The notes below the pieces were generated by a model. That model had not been told where the DNA came from and ran no database searches. It saw nothing but the letters and a program-made list of their open reading frames with translations. Of a stretch of DNA of 64,000 nt, positions 24,316-33,814 are shown in pieces. How positions within the stretch are numbered: position 1 is the first letter of the stretch; every line of letters begins with the position of its first letter. Source of the stretch: RH-AL1 sp050013235 (lineage in GTDB: Bacteria; Pseudomonadota; Alphaproteobacteria; Rhizobiales; Beijerinckiaceae); NCBI GenBank assembly GCA_050013235.1, contig JBEKFQ010000006.1, positions 34,850-98,849 of the forward strand, written 5' to 3'. Both the position numbers and the translations under genes were made by a program.

Positions 24316-25077
24316 CTAGTCGAGAGGCGGTCCCATATCATCGCTTGCCTTCTTCTTTTTCTTATCCACCTTTTGTTGAGCGTATGCTCCAGCGTTTTTA
24401 AGAGCGATGGGAGGCTGCCCCTCCACATATTGCGATATCCAAGACATCGTTCGCTCCGCGGCTTTATACGCAGCACCGGGGTCGTAGCCGTCACGTCCTT
24501 CAAACGCAAAGCCATGACCGGCGGCGTAACAAAAGGCGCTCACTTCAGGATGGGACGCGCGGAATTGCGCCACACTCGCGGCCGGAATCATCGGATCGTT
24601 TTCTCCGAAGTGAAGCAGGGTTGGTATTCTACGCTTTTCACTGAGTCCGTCGGCAACACCGGAGCCATAATATGCCACGGCGCAAGCGAGTCCCGGGACA
24701 TTGTTGGCGGCGGCATAGGCGAGATAGGCGCCCCAGCAATAGCCGACGATGACGATCTTTCCGGCACTCTTCAACGAAGCGGCCGTGGCCTCGATATCGG
24801 CAAGAGCCTCGGCCATTCCAATCTTTCCGGCAAGGTCCAGCCCTTCCATGATGCCGCCTTCATCATAGCCAAGCGTCACATTCGGCTTCACACGGTCGAA
24901 CAGAGCCGGGGCTATTGCGACATAGCCTTTCCTTGCAAATTCATCCGTGATTGCTTTGATGTGTTCCGTGACGCCGTAAAACTCTTGGAGCACGATGACC
25001 GCACCCTTTGGTGGGTCTGTTGGGTCCGAGCGATAGGCCGAAAACGTGTGCCCATCGGCTGTTGTGAGTTCAATCAT
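24316..25077 (-). CDS. Dienelactone hydrolase-family protein
   Basis: A 253-residue alpha/beta hydrolase of the dienelactone hydrolase family. The nucleophile is the Cys of GYCWGAY near residue 120, with a downstream Asp (GENDPMI) and His (AAGHGF) completing the triad. A Lys-rich C-terminal tail of about 30 residues is extra. ATG 25077 has GGAG seven bases upstream on this strand. The natural substrate is unknown; placement between nif and suf genes may be by chance. Confidence 0.85.
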   Translation of the reverse strand: MIELTTADGHTFSAYRSDPTDPPKGAVIVLQEFYGVTEHIKAITDEFARKGYVAIAPALFDRVKPNVTLGYDEGGIMEGLDLAGKIGMAEALADIEATAASLKSAGKIVIVGYCWGAYLAYAAANNVPGLACAVAYYGSGVADGLSEKRRIPTLLHFGENDPMIPAASVAQFRASHPEVSAFCYAAGHGFAFEGRDGYDPGAAYKAAERTMSWISQYVEGQPPIALKNAGAYAQQKVDKKKKKASDDMGPPLD

Positions 25078-25378
25078 GAACGGCTCCATCCTTGGTTGCT
25101 GAATGTGGTGGAGAATCCGTGCTTCACGGTCCGCCAGGCTTGATCCGATGAGCAAGCCTTCGCGCTGTCCAAAGCAGAATAGAGGCCAGTACCGGTGAAG
25201 CCTTCCGCGCGCGCAGGGTTGCTGCCGCGCAGATGCGGACGCGGTTCGCCGCGCATGAAGAAAAAGATGGCCGTCGCTCATTTCGTCCCAAACCATACGG
25301 TCGCAATTGCAACAATTGTCATAATGCGGACGCGCTGCACTATATGGAAAATTTGATATCCGGCAGAGTGTTAGCGCA
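25078..25378. other. Intergenic region before the suf operon
   Basis: No gene is evident in this stretch. It holds a near-match NifA site, TGT-N10-ACG at 25317-25332, about 55 bases before the suf promoter. No clear promoter for the divergent hydrolase gene is visible. Confidence 0.4.
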
Positions 25379-25394
25379 TGGCATAGCCGTTGCA
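25379..25394 (+). promoter_or_regulatory. Sigma-54 promoter of the suf operon
   Basis: TGGCATAGCCGTTGCA matches the -24/-12 consensus at 15 of 16 positions, 51 bases before sufB. A NifA-like site with one mismatch lies upstream at 25317-25332. Confidence 0.8.
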
Positions 25395-25444
25395 AAAGGA
25401 TGCTGGACGCGATGACTTCACCGTAACCGAGGTCCAGTATTTCC

Positions 25445-26914
25445 ATGCAAGAGCTAGCAACCACCGAGAGCTCCAATGCTTTGGACTCCTTCATGTCGGC
25501 CTCGGCGGAGGGGTATCGATACGGCTTCATTACCGATATCGAAGCCGACGAAGCGCCGCCCGGTTTGAATGAAGATACGGTACGCTTCATTTCGGCCAAA
25601 AAAGGGGAGCCGGCATGGTTGCTGGAATGGCGCCTCAAGGCTTTCCAACGCTGGACGCAAATGAGCGGTCCCGATTGGGCTAAACTCAAGATTGCTCCGA
25701 TGGATTATCAAGCATCGACATACTATTCCGCGCCCAGGCAACAGTCCGGGCCAAAGTCGCTTGACGAGGTCGATCCGGAGCTTCTGAAGACTTTCGAAAA
25801 GCTCGGGATTCCGCTCGGCGAGCGTGCCGCGCTTGCAGGTGTTGCGGTGGATGCCGTATTCGATAGCGTTTCGGTCGCGACGACTTATAAGGACAAACTA
25901 GGCGAGCTCGGCATTATCTTTTGCTCTTTCGGCGAGGCCGTTCGCGATCATGGCGATCTCGTCCGTCAATATCTCGGATCTGTCGTGCCGCAAGGCGACA
26001 ATTTCTTCGCCGCGCTCAACTCGGCTGTCTTCAGCGATGGATCCTTCGTCTACATTCCGCCGGGCGTTCGATGCCCGATGGAGCTATCGACCTATTTCCG
26101 GATCAACGCGGCAAAATCCGGGCAGTTCGAACGCACTCTTCTCATCGCGGACAAGGGAGCCCGCGTCAGCTATCTCGAAGGCTGTACGGCACCGCAGCGC
26201 GACGAAAACCAGCTCCACGCCGCCGTGGTCGAACTGATCGCGCTCGAGGATGCCGACATCAAATATTCGACTGTACAGAATTGGTATCCCGGCGACGCGG
26301 AGGGGCGCGGTGGCATTTATAATTTCGTCACCAAGCGTGGGGCTTGCCGCGGTGACCGAGCCAAAATTTCTTGGACGCAGGTCGAGACGGGATCGGCGAT
26401 TACCTGGAAATATCCGAGCTGCCTACTGGAAGGCGACGACTCGGTCGGCGAGTTCTATTCTGTTGCGATCACCAACAATCTTCAACAAGCCGATACCGGC
26501 ACCAAGATGATTCATATCGGGCGCAACACCAGCTCGACGGTTATCGCCAAAGGGATCTCGGCGGGGCGCGGCCAGAACACGTATCGTGGCCAAGTCAAGA
26601 TCATGCCCAAGGCGGAAGGGGCGCGTAACTTCACGCAATGCGACTCGCTTCTGATCGGAAAGAAATGCGGAGCGCATACGGTTCCCTATATCGACGTCCG
26701 CAATCCGGGTGCCCGCGTCGAACATGAGGCAACGACATCGAAGATTAGCGAGGATCAGATGTTTTATTGCCAACAGCGCGGATTGACGCCGGAAGATGCG
26801 TTGTCGTTGATCGTGAATGGATTCTGTAAGGAGGTCCTCAAGGAACTCCCGATGGAATTCGCTGTCGAAGCCCAGAAGCTGCTGGCGTTAAGCCTCGAGG
26901 GCAGCGTCGGATAA
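25445..26914 (+). CDS. sufB: SufB, Fe-S scaffold component
   Basis: A 489-residue SufB, the scaffold subunit of SufBC2D on which Fe-S clusters form. It carries the usual YKYGF-like start (GYRYGF), the NWYPGD core and the RNTSSTVIAKGISAGRGQNTYRG-type beta-helix region. The conserved late Cys in the TQCDSLLIG stretch is present. The start is taken as ATG 25445; ATG 25493 is also possible. First gene of sufBCDSUT. Confidence 0.97.
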   Translation: MQELATTESSNALDSFMSASAEGYRYGFITDIEADEAPPGLNEDTVRFISAKKGEPAWLLEWRLKAFQRWTQMSGPDWAKLKIAPMDYQASTYYSAPRQQSGPKSLDEVDPELLKTFEKLGIPLGERAALAGVAVDAVFDSVSVATTYKDKLGELGIIFCSFGEAVRDHGDLVRQYLGSVVPQGDNFFAALNSAVFSDGSFVYIPPGVRCPMELSTYFRINAAKSGQFERTLLIADKGARVSYLEGCTAPQRDENQLHAAVVELIALEDADIKYSTVQNWYPGDAEGRGGIYNFVTKRGACRGDRAKISWTQVETGSAITWKYPSCLLEGDDSVGEFYSVAITNNLQQADTGTKMIHIGRNTSSTVIAKGISAGRGQNTYRGQVKIMPKAEGARNFTQCDSLLIGKKCGAHTVPYIDVRNPGARVEHEATTSKISEDQMFYCQQRGLTPEDALSLIVNGFCKEVLKELPMEFAVEAQKLLALSLEGSVG

Positions 26915-26979
26915 AGTTTTGCCACAAATAGGTACGCATGCCACGCAACCATTTTTCATACCGCACATAAGGGCTTCCC

Positions 26980-27738
26980 ATGAGCAACCTCCTCGAAATC
27001 CAGGATCTTCACGCTAAGCTTACCGGCGGCCGTGAAATCCTCAAGGGCATTACCCTCAATGTCGCGCCCGGTGAGGTTCACGCGATCATGGGCCCCAATG
27101 GCGCGGGTAAAAGCACGTTATCGAGTATTCTCGCGGGCAAACCGGGCTATGAAGTGACAGGCGGCACCGTGACCTATCAAGGCCGGGATCTGCTTGGCCT
27201 CGACGCGGACGAACGCGCGCGCGAAGGCGTATTTTTCGCGTTCCAATATCCGGTCGAGATTCCCGGTGTCAACAACATGTATTTCCTGCGCGCGTCGCTC
27301 AACGCGGTGCGGCGCCAGCGTGGTGAAAGCGAACTCGATGCTGCTCAATTCCTAAAGTCCGTGAAGGAAAAGCTGAAGTTCCTCGAAATCAAGGATGATC
27401 TCCTCCAACGCGCCGTCAATGTCGGCTTCTCCGGCGGTGAAAAGAAGCGCAACGAAATATTTCAAATGGCGGTTCTCGAACCGAAACTCGCGATCCTCGA
27501 CGAGATCGACAGCGGGCTCGACATCGATGCGCTTCGTGTCGTGTCCAACGGGGTAAACCGTCTGCGCGATCCGAACCGCGGAATGCTGATCATTACCCAC
27601 TACCAGCGGCTTCTCGATTATATCGAGCCCGACTTCGTGCATGTTCTCAGCGACGGCAAGATCGTGGCGTCCGGCGACAAGTCGCTCGCGACGGAGTTGG
27701 AAAAGACAGGCTACGCCAATCTTTCCAGCGCGGCTTAG
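26980..27738 (+). CDS. sufC: SufC ATPase
   Basis: A 252-residue ABC-type ATPase that drives conformational change in SufBC2D. It has Walker A GPNGAGKST, the signature FSGGEKKR, Walker B AILDEIDSGLD and the H-loop ITHYQRLL, all normal for SufC. It lies 65 bases after sufB and 10 before sufD. Confidence 0.97.
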   Translation: MSNLLEIQDLHAKLTGGREILKGITLNVAPGEVHAIMGPNGAGKSTLSSILAGKPGYEVTGGTVTYQGRDLLGLDADERAREGVFFAFQYPVEIPGVNNMYFLRASLNAVRRQRGESELDAAQFLKSVKEKLKFLEIKDDLLQRAVNVGFSGGEKKRNEIFQMAVLEPKLAILDEIDSGLDIDALRVVSNGVNRLRDPNRGMLIITHYQRLLDYIEPDFVHVLSDGKIVASGDKSLATELEKTGYANLSSAA

Positions 27739-27748
27739 GAGGCGGGTC

Positions 27749-29065
27749 ATGGCTACCACCGAAGAAGCCGCGCCTTTCGTTCAAGCCTTTCGCTTGGCGC
27801 AAGGGATCCAAGGCGAATCCGCGCTGGTGACAGCCCGCCGCGACGCGGCGATGCAGAACTTCGCGGCCTTGGGATTTCCGGGACGCAAACAAGAGGCATG
27901 GCGCTTCACCGACTTACGCCCCCTCACTGCGACGCCGATCCTGCCGGATTCCGCACCGGGGATCGATTTGGACGAAACGTTTATCGCTCCGGCTCGATTA
28001 TCCGTTTCAAGTTTTCGCATCGTATTGGTGAAGGGCTGCGTCGCGCCAAAACTTTCTTGCATGACAGGACTCCCCGATGGCGTCTGGATGGGCTCCACCG
28101 CCGAGGCGGCGCAAACCCGCCCCGATCTTTTGGAGACCGCGTTCGACGCGAGCGACAATGCAGGCGCTCAACCGCTTGCCTCTCTGAACGCGGCCTTTTT
28201 CGCCGATGGCTTCATTGTCGCGATCGGGGCGGGTATTGTTTTAGAGACTCCCATCGAGATCATTCATGTGACGCGATCGGATTCGGCCGTCTCATGGCAT
28301 ACGCGCAATGCCATAATTCTCGGTGCCGGGAGCCAGGCCACTGTGGTCGAGAGTGCGATTGGGTCCGGCCCGGGTTGGACCAACATAGTGACGTCGGTCG
28401 ATATTGGCGAAGGCGGCAAACTCCGTCATGCGAAAGTCCAGAATGAATCAATCGAAGCAATCCATACAGCGCTCATCCGGGCCACCGTCGCCAGGTCCGG
28501 GCGTTATGAAATCTTCAACCTGACCCTTGGCGCGCGGCTTTCACGGCAGGATATGCATATTGCCCTAGCAGGCGAATCTGCCTCCTTCGCGCTCAATGGC
28601 GCTTACCTCTTGCGTGGCACGCAGGAGGCGACCATCGCGCCCTTCGTGGACCATCAAGCCTTTGGATGCAAAACAAACGAGGTCGTGAAAGGGGTGATGG
28701 ATGACCGCGCCCATGGCGTCTTTCTCGGCATGATGGCGGTTCGCCCTGGCGCCGATCAAACCAATGCGCACCAGCTCAACCGGAATCTTCTGTTGAGTCG
28801 GGAAGCGCGAGTCGACACAAAGCCGGAGCTGGAGATTTTCGCCGACGATGTGAAATGCAGTCACGGCGCCACCGTCGGCAGTCTCGACGAAGCGGCGCTT
28901 TTCTATCTCCGCTCCCGCGGGTTGGACGAGGAGACGGCGCGGCACATGCTGGTGGAGGCTTTCGCGGCGGAGGTCATCGATACGGCCGATCTCGGCGATG
29001 CCATCAGCTCGTATCTGCGGCGGCAACTCCAAGCTTGGCTTGATGGGCCAAAGAACGGGATATGA
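27749..29065 (+). CDS. sufD: SufD
   Basis: A 438-residue SufD, the SufB-like partner in SufBC2D. The N-terminal helical part contains GRKQEAWRFTDL, and the C-terminal beta-helix has the HQAFGCKTNEVVKGV and DVKCSHGATVG signatures with the conserved His. AGGAGG precedes ATG 27749. Its stop overlaps sufS (ATGA). Confidence 0.95.
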   Translation: MATTEEAAPFVQAFRLAQGIQGESALVTARRDAAMQNFAALGFPGRKQEAWRFTDLRPLTATPILPDSAPGIDLDETFIAPARLSVSSFRIVLVKGCVAPKLSCMTGLPDGVWMGSTAEAAQTRPDLLETAFDASDNAGAQPLASLNAAFFADGFIVAIGAGIVLETPIEIIHVTRSDSAVSWHTRNAIILGAGSQATVVESAIGSGPGWTNIVTSVDIGEGGKLRHAKVQNESIEAIHTALIRATVARSGRYEIFNLTLGARLSRQDMHIALAGESASFALNGAYLLRGTQEATIAPFVDHQAFGCKTNEVVKGVMDDRAHGVFLGMMAVRPGADQTNAHQLNRNLLLSREARVDTKPELEIFADDVKCSHGATVGSLDEAALFYLRSRGLDEETARHMLVEAFAAEVIDTADLGDAISSYLRRQLQAWLDGPKNGI

Positions 29066-30318
29066 TCATGCTGACCCCGCTCCGGCAAGCCAAGACAGAA
29101 GCGCTCGACCCGGCGGAAATCCGGCGCGAGTTCCCGGTTTTCGAGCGCAATAAAGGGCTTGTTTTTCTCGACACGGCAGCAAGCGCCCAAAAACCGCGCG
29201 CCGTCATCGACGGGATCGCTGATTTTTATCGCTCCGATTACGCCAACGTCCATCGGGGCGTCTATGGGCTCAGCGCCCGTGCCACCGCTCGTTTCGAGGG
29301 CGCGCGCGAAACCGTTCGCCGCTTCCTCAACGCGGCCGACGCGAGCGAGATCGTCTTCGTTCGCGGCGCCACCGAAGGCCTTAACCTCGTCGCGCAATCC
29401 TGGGGGACCACTTTCCTGAGAAAAGGCGATCAAGTCCTGCTGTCGGTCTTGGAGCACCATTCCAATATCGTGCCGTGGCAAATGCTGCGCGATACAATCG
29501 GGATCGAACTGGTGATCGCGCCGGTCGACGCGACGGGTGGCCTGGACCTCGCCGCGTTCGAAGCGCTTCTCACCGATCGAACCAAACTCGTGGCCGTGAC
29601 CCATGTGGCGAATGTCACGGGTCATGTCACGCCGGTCGAAGCGATCACGCGGCTTGCCCATGCGCGAGGCGCCAAGGTTTTACTCGACGGATGCCAGGCG
29701 GCGCCGCGTCTGCCGGTCGATATGCAAGCCCTCGATTGCGACTTCTATGTTTTGTCGGGGCACAAGTGCTATGGCCCGACAGGCATCGGCGTGCTCTACG
29801 CCAAGCGCGCGATCCTGGACGTGATGCCGCCTTGGCAGGGCGGCGGGGACATGATCCGAACGGTCACGTTCGAAAAGACGACCTATCAGGACGCTCCACA
29901 ACGGTTCGAGGCGGGAACGCCGGATATTTCGGGCGCCATTGGTTTGGCCATCGCGTTCGACTTCATGGACTCGGTTGGGCGCGACGCCATCCGCGATCAC
30001 GAAGAGGCGCTGACGGCCTATGCGCGCGGGTCGTTGACCGCCATTCCCGGCGTCAGCATTATCGGCGCCGGTGCCCAAAGCCTCGGCGTGGTTTCGTTCG
30101 AGGTGGATGGCATCCATCCCCATGACCTCGCGACAATCTTCGATGAAAGCAATGTCGCGATTAGGGCCGGGCATCATTGCGCGCAGCCTCTCATGGACAG
30201 ACTCGGCGTCGCCGCGACGGCGCGGGCGTCATTTGGAATTTACAATGACGAATCCGACGTCGATGCGCTGGTCCGCGCGGTCAAGGCGGCGCAAGGCCTT
30301 TTCGGTCTGACGGCTTAA
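29062..30318 (+). CDS. sufS: SufS cysteine desulfurase
   Basis: A 418-residue group II cysteine desulfurase. The PLP lysine is K235 in LSGHK and the active cysteine is C373 in the RAGHHC loop, the SufS pattern that is distinct from NifS at 4145-5371. It overlaps sufD by four bases. It passes sulfur to SufU in the next gene or to SufB. Confidence 0.97.
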   Translation: MIMLTPLRQAKTEALDPAEIRREFPVFERNKGLVFLDTAASAQKPRAVIDGIADFYRSDYANVHRGVYGLSARATARFEGARETVRRFLNAADASEIVFVRGATEGLNLVAQSWGTTFLRKGDQVLLSVLEHHSNIVPWQMLRDTIGIELVIAPVDATGGLDLAAFEALLTDRTKLVAVTHVANVTGHVTPVEAITRLAHARGAKVLLDGCQAAPRLPVDMQALDCDFYVLSGHKCYGPTGIGVLYAKRAILDVMPPWQGGGDMIRTVTFEKTTYQDAPQRFEAGTPDISGAIGLAIAFDFMDSVGRDAIRDHEEALTAYARGSLTAIPGVSIIGAGAQSLGVVSFEVDGIHPHDLATIFDESNVAIRAGHHCAQPLMDRLGVAATARASFGIYNDESDVDALVRAVKAAQGLFGLTA

Positions 30319-30334
30319 ACGAGGAGTGCGGGCC

Positions 30335-30799
30335 ATGGATCTTCGCGAGCTTTACCAAGACATCATTCTCGACCATGGACGGCATCCGCGTAATTTCCAC
30401 GCGCTGGAGACGCCCAGCCATTTCGCGCATGGCCACAATCCGCTTTGCGGCGACAAGGTCACGATTTTCCTAAAGCTCGATGGCGATCGTATCGCGGACG
30501 TTAGTTTCGAAGGCAAGGGATGCGCGATTTCTACCGCATCTGCCTCTCTTATGACCGAAGTGGTGATGAATAAAACGCTTGCCGAAGCTGAAACCTTGTT
30601 CGCGAGCTTTCACGCGAAGGTCACGAGCGGCACCATTGTCGATCTTCCAGCGGCGCTCGAAGACGACAGCGAGAGGCTGGAACCGCTGACCGGCGTCAAA
30701 GCCTATCCGGCGCGGGTCAAATGCGCGACGCTCGCGTGGCACACGTTTGAAGCGGCCGTGCGAGGCGGAGGCGTCGAAAACGCCGTTAAGACGGAATAG
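30335..30799 (+). CDS. sufU: SufU-type sulfur acceptor or scaffold
   Basis: A 154-residue IscU/SufU-family protein with three conserved cysteines: C38 in NPLCGD, C63 in GKGCAIS and C130 in RVKCATL. The spacing with a long insert before the last Cys fits SufU rather than IscU. SufU takes persulfide sulfur from SufS. GAGGAG lies eight bases before ATG 30335. It may also make up for the missing scaffold domain of NifU. Confidence 0.92.
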   Translation: MDLRELYQDIILDHGRHPRNFHALETPSHFAHGHNPLCGDKVTIFLKLDGDRIADVSFEGKGCAISTASASLMTEVVMNKTLAEAETLFASFHAKVTSGTIVDLPAALEDDSERLEPLTGVKAYPARVKCATLAWHTFEAAVRGGGVENAVKTE

Positions 30800-30803
30800 T
30801 TTC

Positions 30804-31226
30804 ATGTCCACCAGCGAAGGATATTCTCGCCTATATGCTCCCACCGGGGTGATGGAGCCCGCCCATGCTACCGGCACCAGACCCACCGCCGCCTCGACAC
30901 GCCCTGTGCCGGACGAAGGCGATCCCATCTTGGCGGTAGAGGTTTTGGAAGCCCTGAAAACCGTCCGGGATCCGGAAATTCCGGTTAATCTCGTGGACCT
31001 CGGGCTGATTTACAACCTCATGGTCCGCAAGGATGGCCTCGTCCACATCGAGATGACCTTGACGTCACCGGCCTGTCCCGTCGCCGGCTCGCTCCCTGGG
31101 CAGGTGCAGCATATCGTCTCACTTGTACCCGGTGTGAGCATCGTTCTTGTCGACCTGGTGTGGGATCCGCCGTGGAACCAAGAGCGAATGAGCCTGGAGG
31201 CAAAGCTTGAACTTGGGCTTCTTTGA
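30804..31226 (+). CDS. sufT: SufT (DUF59/MIP18-family) protein
   Basis: A 140-residue protein with the DUF59 core DPEIPVNLVDLGLIYN and a TSPACPVA motif holding the reactive Cys. SufT assists maturation of Fe-S proteins. The first 40 residues form a low-complexity extension. It follows sufU by four bases and ends the suf operon; nifA begins 118 bases later. Confidence 0.9.
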   Translation: MSTSEGYSRLYAPTGVMEPAHATGTRPTAASTRPVPDEGDPILAVEVLEALKTVRDPEIPVNLVDLGLIYNLMVRKDGLVHIEMTLTSPACPVAGSLPGQVQHIVSLVPGVSIVLVDLVWDPPWNQERMSLEAKLELGLL

Positions 31227-31287
31227 CTCAATTAAATTAGCATTATTGGGCCCAAACATTTAGCGGCCAAAATTCTAGTGCTTCAAA

Positions 31288-31303
31288 CGGCATTACTCTT
31301 GCT
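31288..31303 (+). promoter_or_regulatory. Possible sigma-54 promoter of nifA
   Basis: CGGCATTACTCTTGCT matches 13 of 16 consensus positions with GG and GC correctly spaced, 41 bases before the nifA ATG. It would allow nifA to be self-activated. No perfect NifA site is seen upstream. Confidence 0.45.
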
Positions 31304-31344
31304 TTTGACAGAGTTGCGCAAATATCGCGCTTTAGTGCCAGATC

Positions 31345-33144
31345 ATGGTGACTAGGATGACGCCCGTCCCTATGCGAACCAATCCACCTTCGGCAATGCT
31401 GGAAAAATCTGCCGCGAATGCCGATACCACCAAGACTTCGGCGGAAACGAGACACGCGGCCGCTCTTTACGGTGTTTATGAAATTTCCAAGCTGCTGACA
31501 TCGCCAGCGCGGCTGGAGACGACACTTTCGAGCGTCATGGCGCTTCTCGCCAGTTTTCTCGACATGCGCCACGGGATGATCGCTCTCCTAAACGAGGCCG
31601 GCGACCCGGAGACCGCGGTGGGCGCGAACTGGAACGAAGCGGCCGCGATGGAGTATTTCGAGCGCTTACCAGAGCGCGCCATTGGTCAAATCGTCGTCAC
31701 GAAAATGCCGCTCGTGGTACTCGACGTCGCGGCTGATTCCCGATTCGTAAGTTGGCAAACCGTTGTGCCAGGACGGCGCACTTGCTTCATCGGCGTCCCC
31801 GTCATGGATCGCGACAAAGTCATCGGCACTTTGACGATCGACCAGGATTACGCGGAGGATACCATACCGCCCGCCGACGAAAGCGTGCGTTTTCTATCCA
31901 TGGTGGCAAACCTCCTAGGGCAAACCGTCCGGCTTCAGCGTCTCATCCGAAGCGATCGCGAACGCTTGCTCGCGGATCAGCGCCGGCTCGAAAAGGTACT
32001 GGAACAAAAAACCTCGAAAGACCAGACGAAAACGGTCGCCGGCATTCTGGGCGAGAGCGAATCGGTGCAGGCCGTGCTCCATAAAATCCGGATCGTCGCG
32101 CCGAGCAATTCCTGGGTTCTCCTCCGCGGTGAATCGGGGACAGGCAAGGAATTGTTCGCGCAAGCCATCCACACGTTGTCGTCGCGCAAGAACAAACCCT
32201 TCATAAAGCTCAATTGCGCGGCCCTTCCCGAAAGCGTTCTCGAATCCGAATTGTTTGGCCATGAGAAAGGGGCGTTTACGGGCGCGGTCGCGCTGCGCAA
32301 GGGACGTTTCGAGCTTGCCGACGGCGGCACGCTTTTCCTCGACGAGATCGGGGAGATTTCGCCGGCGTTCCAAGCAAAACTGCTGCGCGTCTTGCAAGAG
32401 GGCGAATTCGAGCGCGTCGGCGGATCGCGGACCCTCAAGGTCAATTTCAGGCTGATTTCCGCGACCAACCGGAATCTCGAGGAAGCCGTAAGCCGCGGTG
32501 AATTCAGAGCCGATCTTTATTATCGCATCAGCATCATTCCCGTTCTCTTGCCGCCGCTTCGCGACCGCCCCGGCGATGTCGCCATTCTCGCCCGCGAATT
32601 CCTCGCGCGTTTCAACGAAGAGAATGGCTGCTCCCTCGATCTGTCCGAGGGCAGCATGAATGTCCTTCAGGCTTGCGCCTTTCCCGGCAATATTCGCGAA
32701 CTCGAAAATTGTATCCGCCACACGGCGACGCTTGCGGAAGGCCCGCATATCTCGGCGAGCGATTTCGCCTGCCGCCACGACAGTTGCTTGTCGTCCATGG
32801 TGTGGCGCGGCGACACCGCGAAACATCATGGCGGAGCAATTCAAACACCAATGCCCGGCGCAGGTTCGAACCTCAACGCGCCGCTGCCTGATCCTCATGT
32901 CCCACCGGCCAATCACGACGATGCGTGGACGAGGTCTCACCGTGCGCCGGATCATGCTGACGCAAAGCCAGTCGAAAGCGACGATTTTCATGGGGGCCAT
33001 GAAGACCGGGAGCGCAGCAGGCTGCTCGACGCGATGGAAAAGGCGGGATGGGTTCAGGCCAAAGCCGCGCGGCTTCTCGGCCTGACCCCGCGCCAAATCG
33101 GCTATGCCCTGATAAAGCACGGTATCCCGATCAAGAAATTCTAG
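31345..33144 (+). CDS. nifA: NifA, sigma-54 activator of nif genes
   Basis: A 599-residue enhancer-binding protein. It has an N-terminal GAF domain (about 40-205), an AAA+ domain with Walker A GESGTGKE near 264 and the sigma-54-contacting GAFTGA near 309, and a C-terminal HTH (KAARLLGLTPRQIGYALIKH). Between them lies C444-x11-C456-x19-C476-x4-C481, the cysteine pattern that makes alphaproteobacterial NifA oxygen- and metal-sensitive. So no NifL is needed. ATG 31345 is used; ATG 31357 is also possible. It should drive the NifA-type promoters listed here. Confidence 0.97.
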   Translation: MVTRMTPVPMRTNPPSAMLEKSAANADTTKTSAETRHAAALYGVYEISKLLTSPARLETTLSSVMALLASFLDMRHGMIALLNEAGDPETAVGANWNEAAAMEYFERLPERAIGQIVVTKMPLVVLDVAADSRFVSWQTVVPGRRTCFIGVPVMDRDKVIGTLTIDQDYAEDTIPPADESVRFLSMVANLLGQTVRLQRLIRSDRERLLADQRRLEKVLEQKTSKDQTKTVAGILGESESVQAVLHKIRIVAPSNSWVLLRGESGTGKELFAQAIHTLSSRKNKPFIKLNCAALPESVLESELFGHEKGAFTGAVALRKGRFELADGGTLFLDEIGEISPAFQAKLLRVLQEGEFERVGGSRTLKVNFRLISATNRNLEEAVSRGEFRADLYYRISIIPVLLPPLRDRPGDVAILAREFLARFNEENGCSLDLSEGSMNVLQACAFPGNIRELENCIRHTATLAEGPHISASDFACRHDSCLSSMVWRGDTAKHHGGAIQTPMPGAGSNLNAPLPDPHVPPANHDDAWTRSHRAPDHADAKPVESDDFHGGHEDRERSRLLDAMEKAGWVQAKAARLLGLTPRQIGYALIKHGIPIKKF

Positions 33145-33186
33145 AGCGATGAACCGCTCTGAAACGCCAGCGCGCCGAGCGCTCTA
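33142..33186. repeat. AGAGCG/CGCTCT inverted repeat after nifA
   Basis: AGAGCG at 33143-33148 pairs with CGCTCT at 33155-33160, and a further CGCTCTA lies at 33180-33186. The first pair overlaps the nifA stop. It may fold as a terminator, but it has no T-run. Similar GAGAGC-type motifs occur at 43573-43649. Confidence 0.4.
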
Positions 33187-33537
33187 AACGTAACGGATCA
33201 ACGCAGAGACGCCGGTCTCGTGGATGGTTTGAAACCGCACGGATGATGGAGCGTTGACCGTCATCCGGTCTTTGCCCCGCTTGCAGCCTCCCAATCATGT
33301 GAGTCCAGTCCTGGACATTGATCAATTCCCGGATCAATTACCGGATATTTTCGCGCTCAAATGCTCTGGAAAGCACGCCGCGTGACAGGAGGCTCCGTAT
33401 CTCACATGCGTCCAGCCGATCCTCTGTAAAATCGCCCGCCGAACCCGTGTTTTAAGGCCTGCGCCCTAGAAGAAATGAGACAGCCGGGCCAATTTTTTCC
33501 CCAAGCGAATGTCTTGAAGGACGCATTATATTTATTT
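33187..33537. other. Gene-free region between nifA and the nifH promoter
   Basis: I see no convincing coding region. The sequence lacks a good ribosome site followed by an open frame with normal codon use. It forms part of the long upstream region of nifH. Confidence 0.4.
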
Positions 33538-33553
33538 TGTCCCCAACATTACG
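33538..33553 (+). promoter_or_regulatory. NifA-like site upstream of nifH
   Basis: TGTCCCCAACATTACG is TGT-N10-ACG, one mismatch from the NifA site and about 100 bases before the nifH -24 element. The suf operon site at 25317 has the same ACG change. Confidence 0.5.
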
Positions 33554-33644
33554 AAAAAAATGTCGGGAATCACGCTATTTCCCGGAGAGAGATAAAAGCA
33601 TTTATTATCGTGCATCGGCTGGTACTTAGCTAATATTTTGCCGC

Positions 33645-33660
33645 TGGCATGAGGCTTGCC
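33645..33660 (+). promoter_or_regulatory. Sigma-54 promoter of nifH
   Basis: TGGCATGAGGCTTGCC matches 14 of 16 consensus positions. Transcription should begin about 33670, giving nifH a long leader of about 145 bases. Confidence 0.88.
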
Positions 33661-33814
33661 CATGTGTTCGGCGGAACGGTTTGTGAGGGCTGAGCATACG
33701 CGGACGCTGACGAGCGTTTTGCTCCTTCCCGAAATCCGCGAGCCTGTACCGGAAAAACGGCAAACTCGCGCGCATGCGCGGCGGTATTTCGAACGCGTCT
33801 CAAAGGAGACTCCA

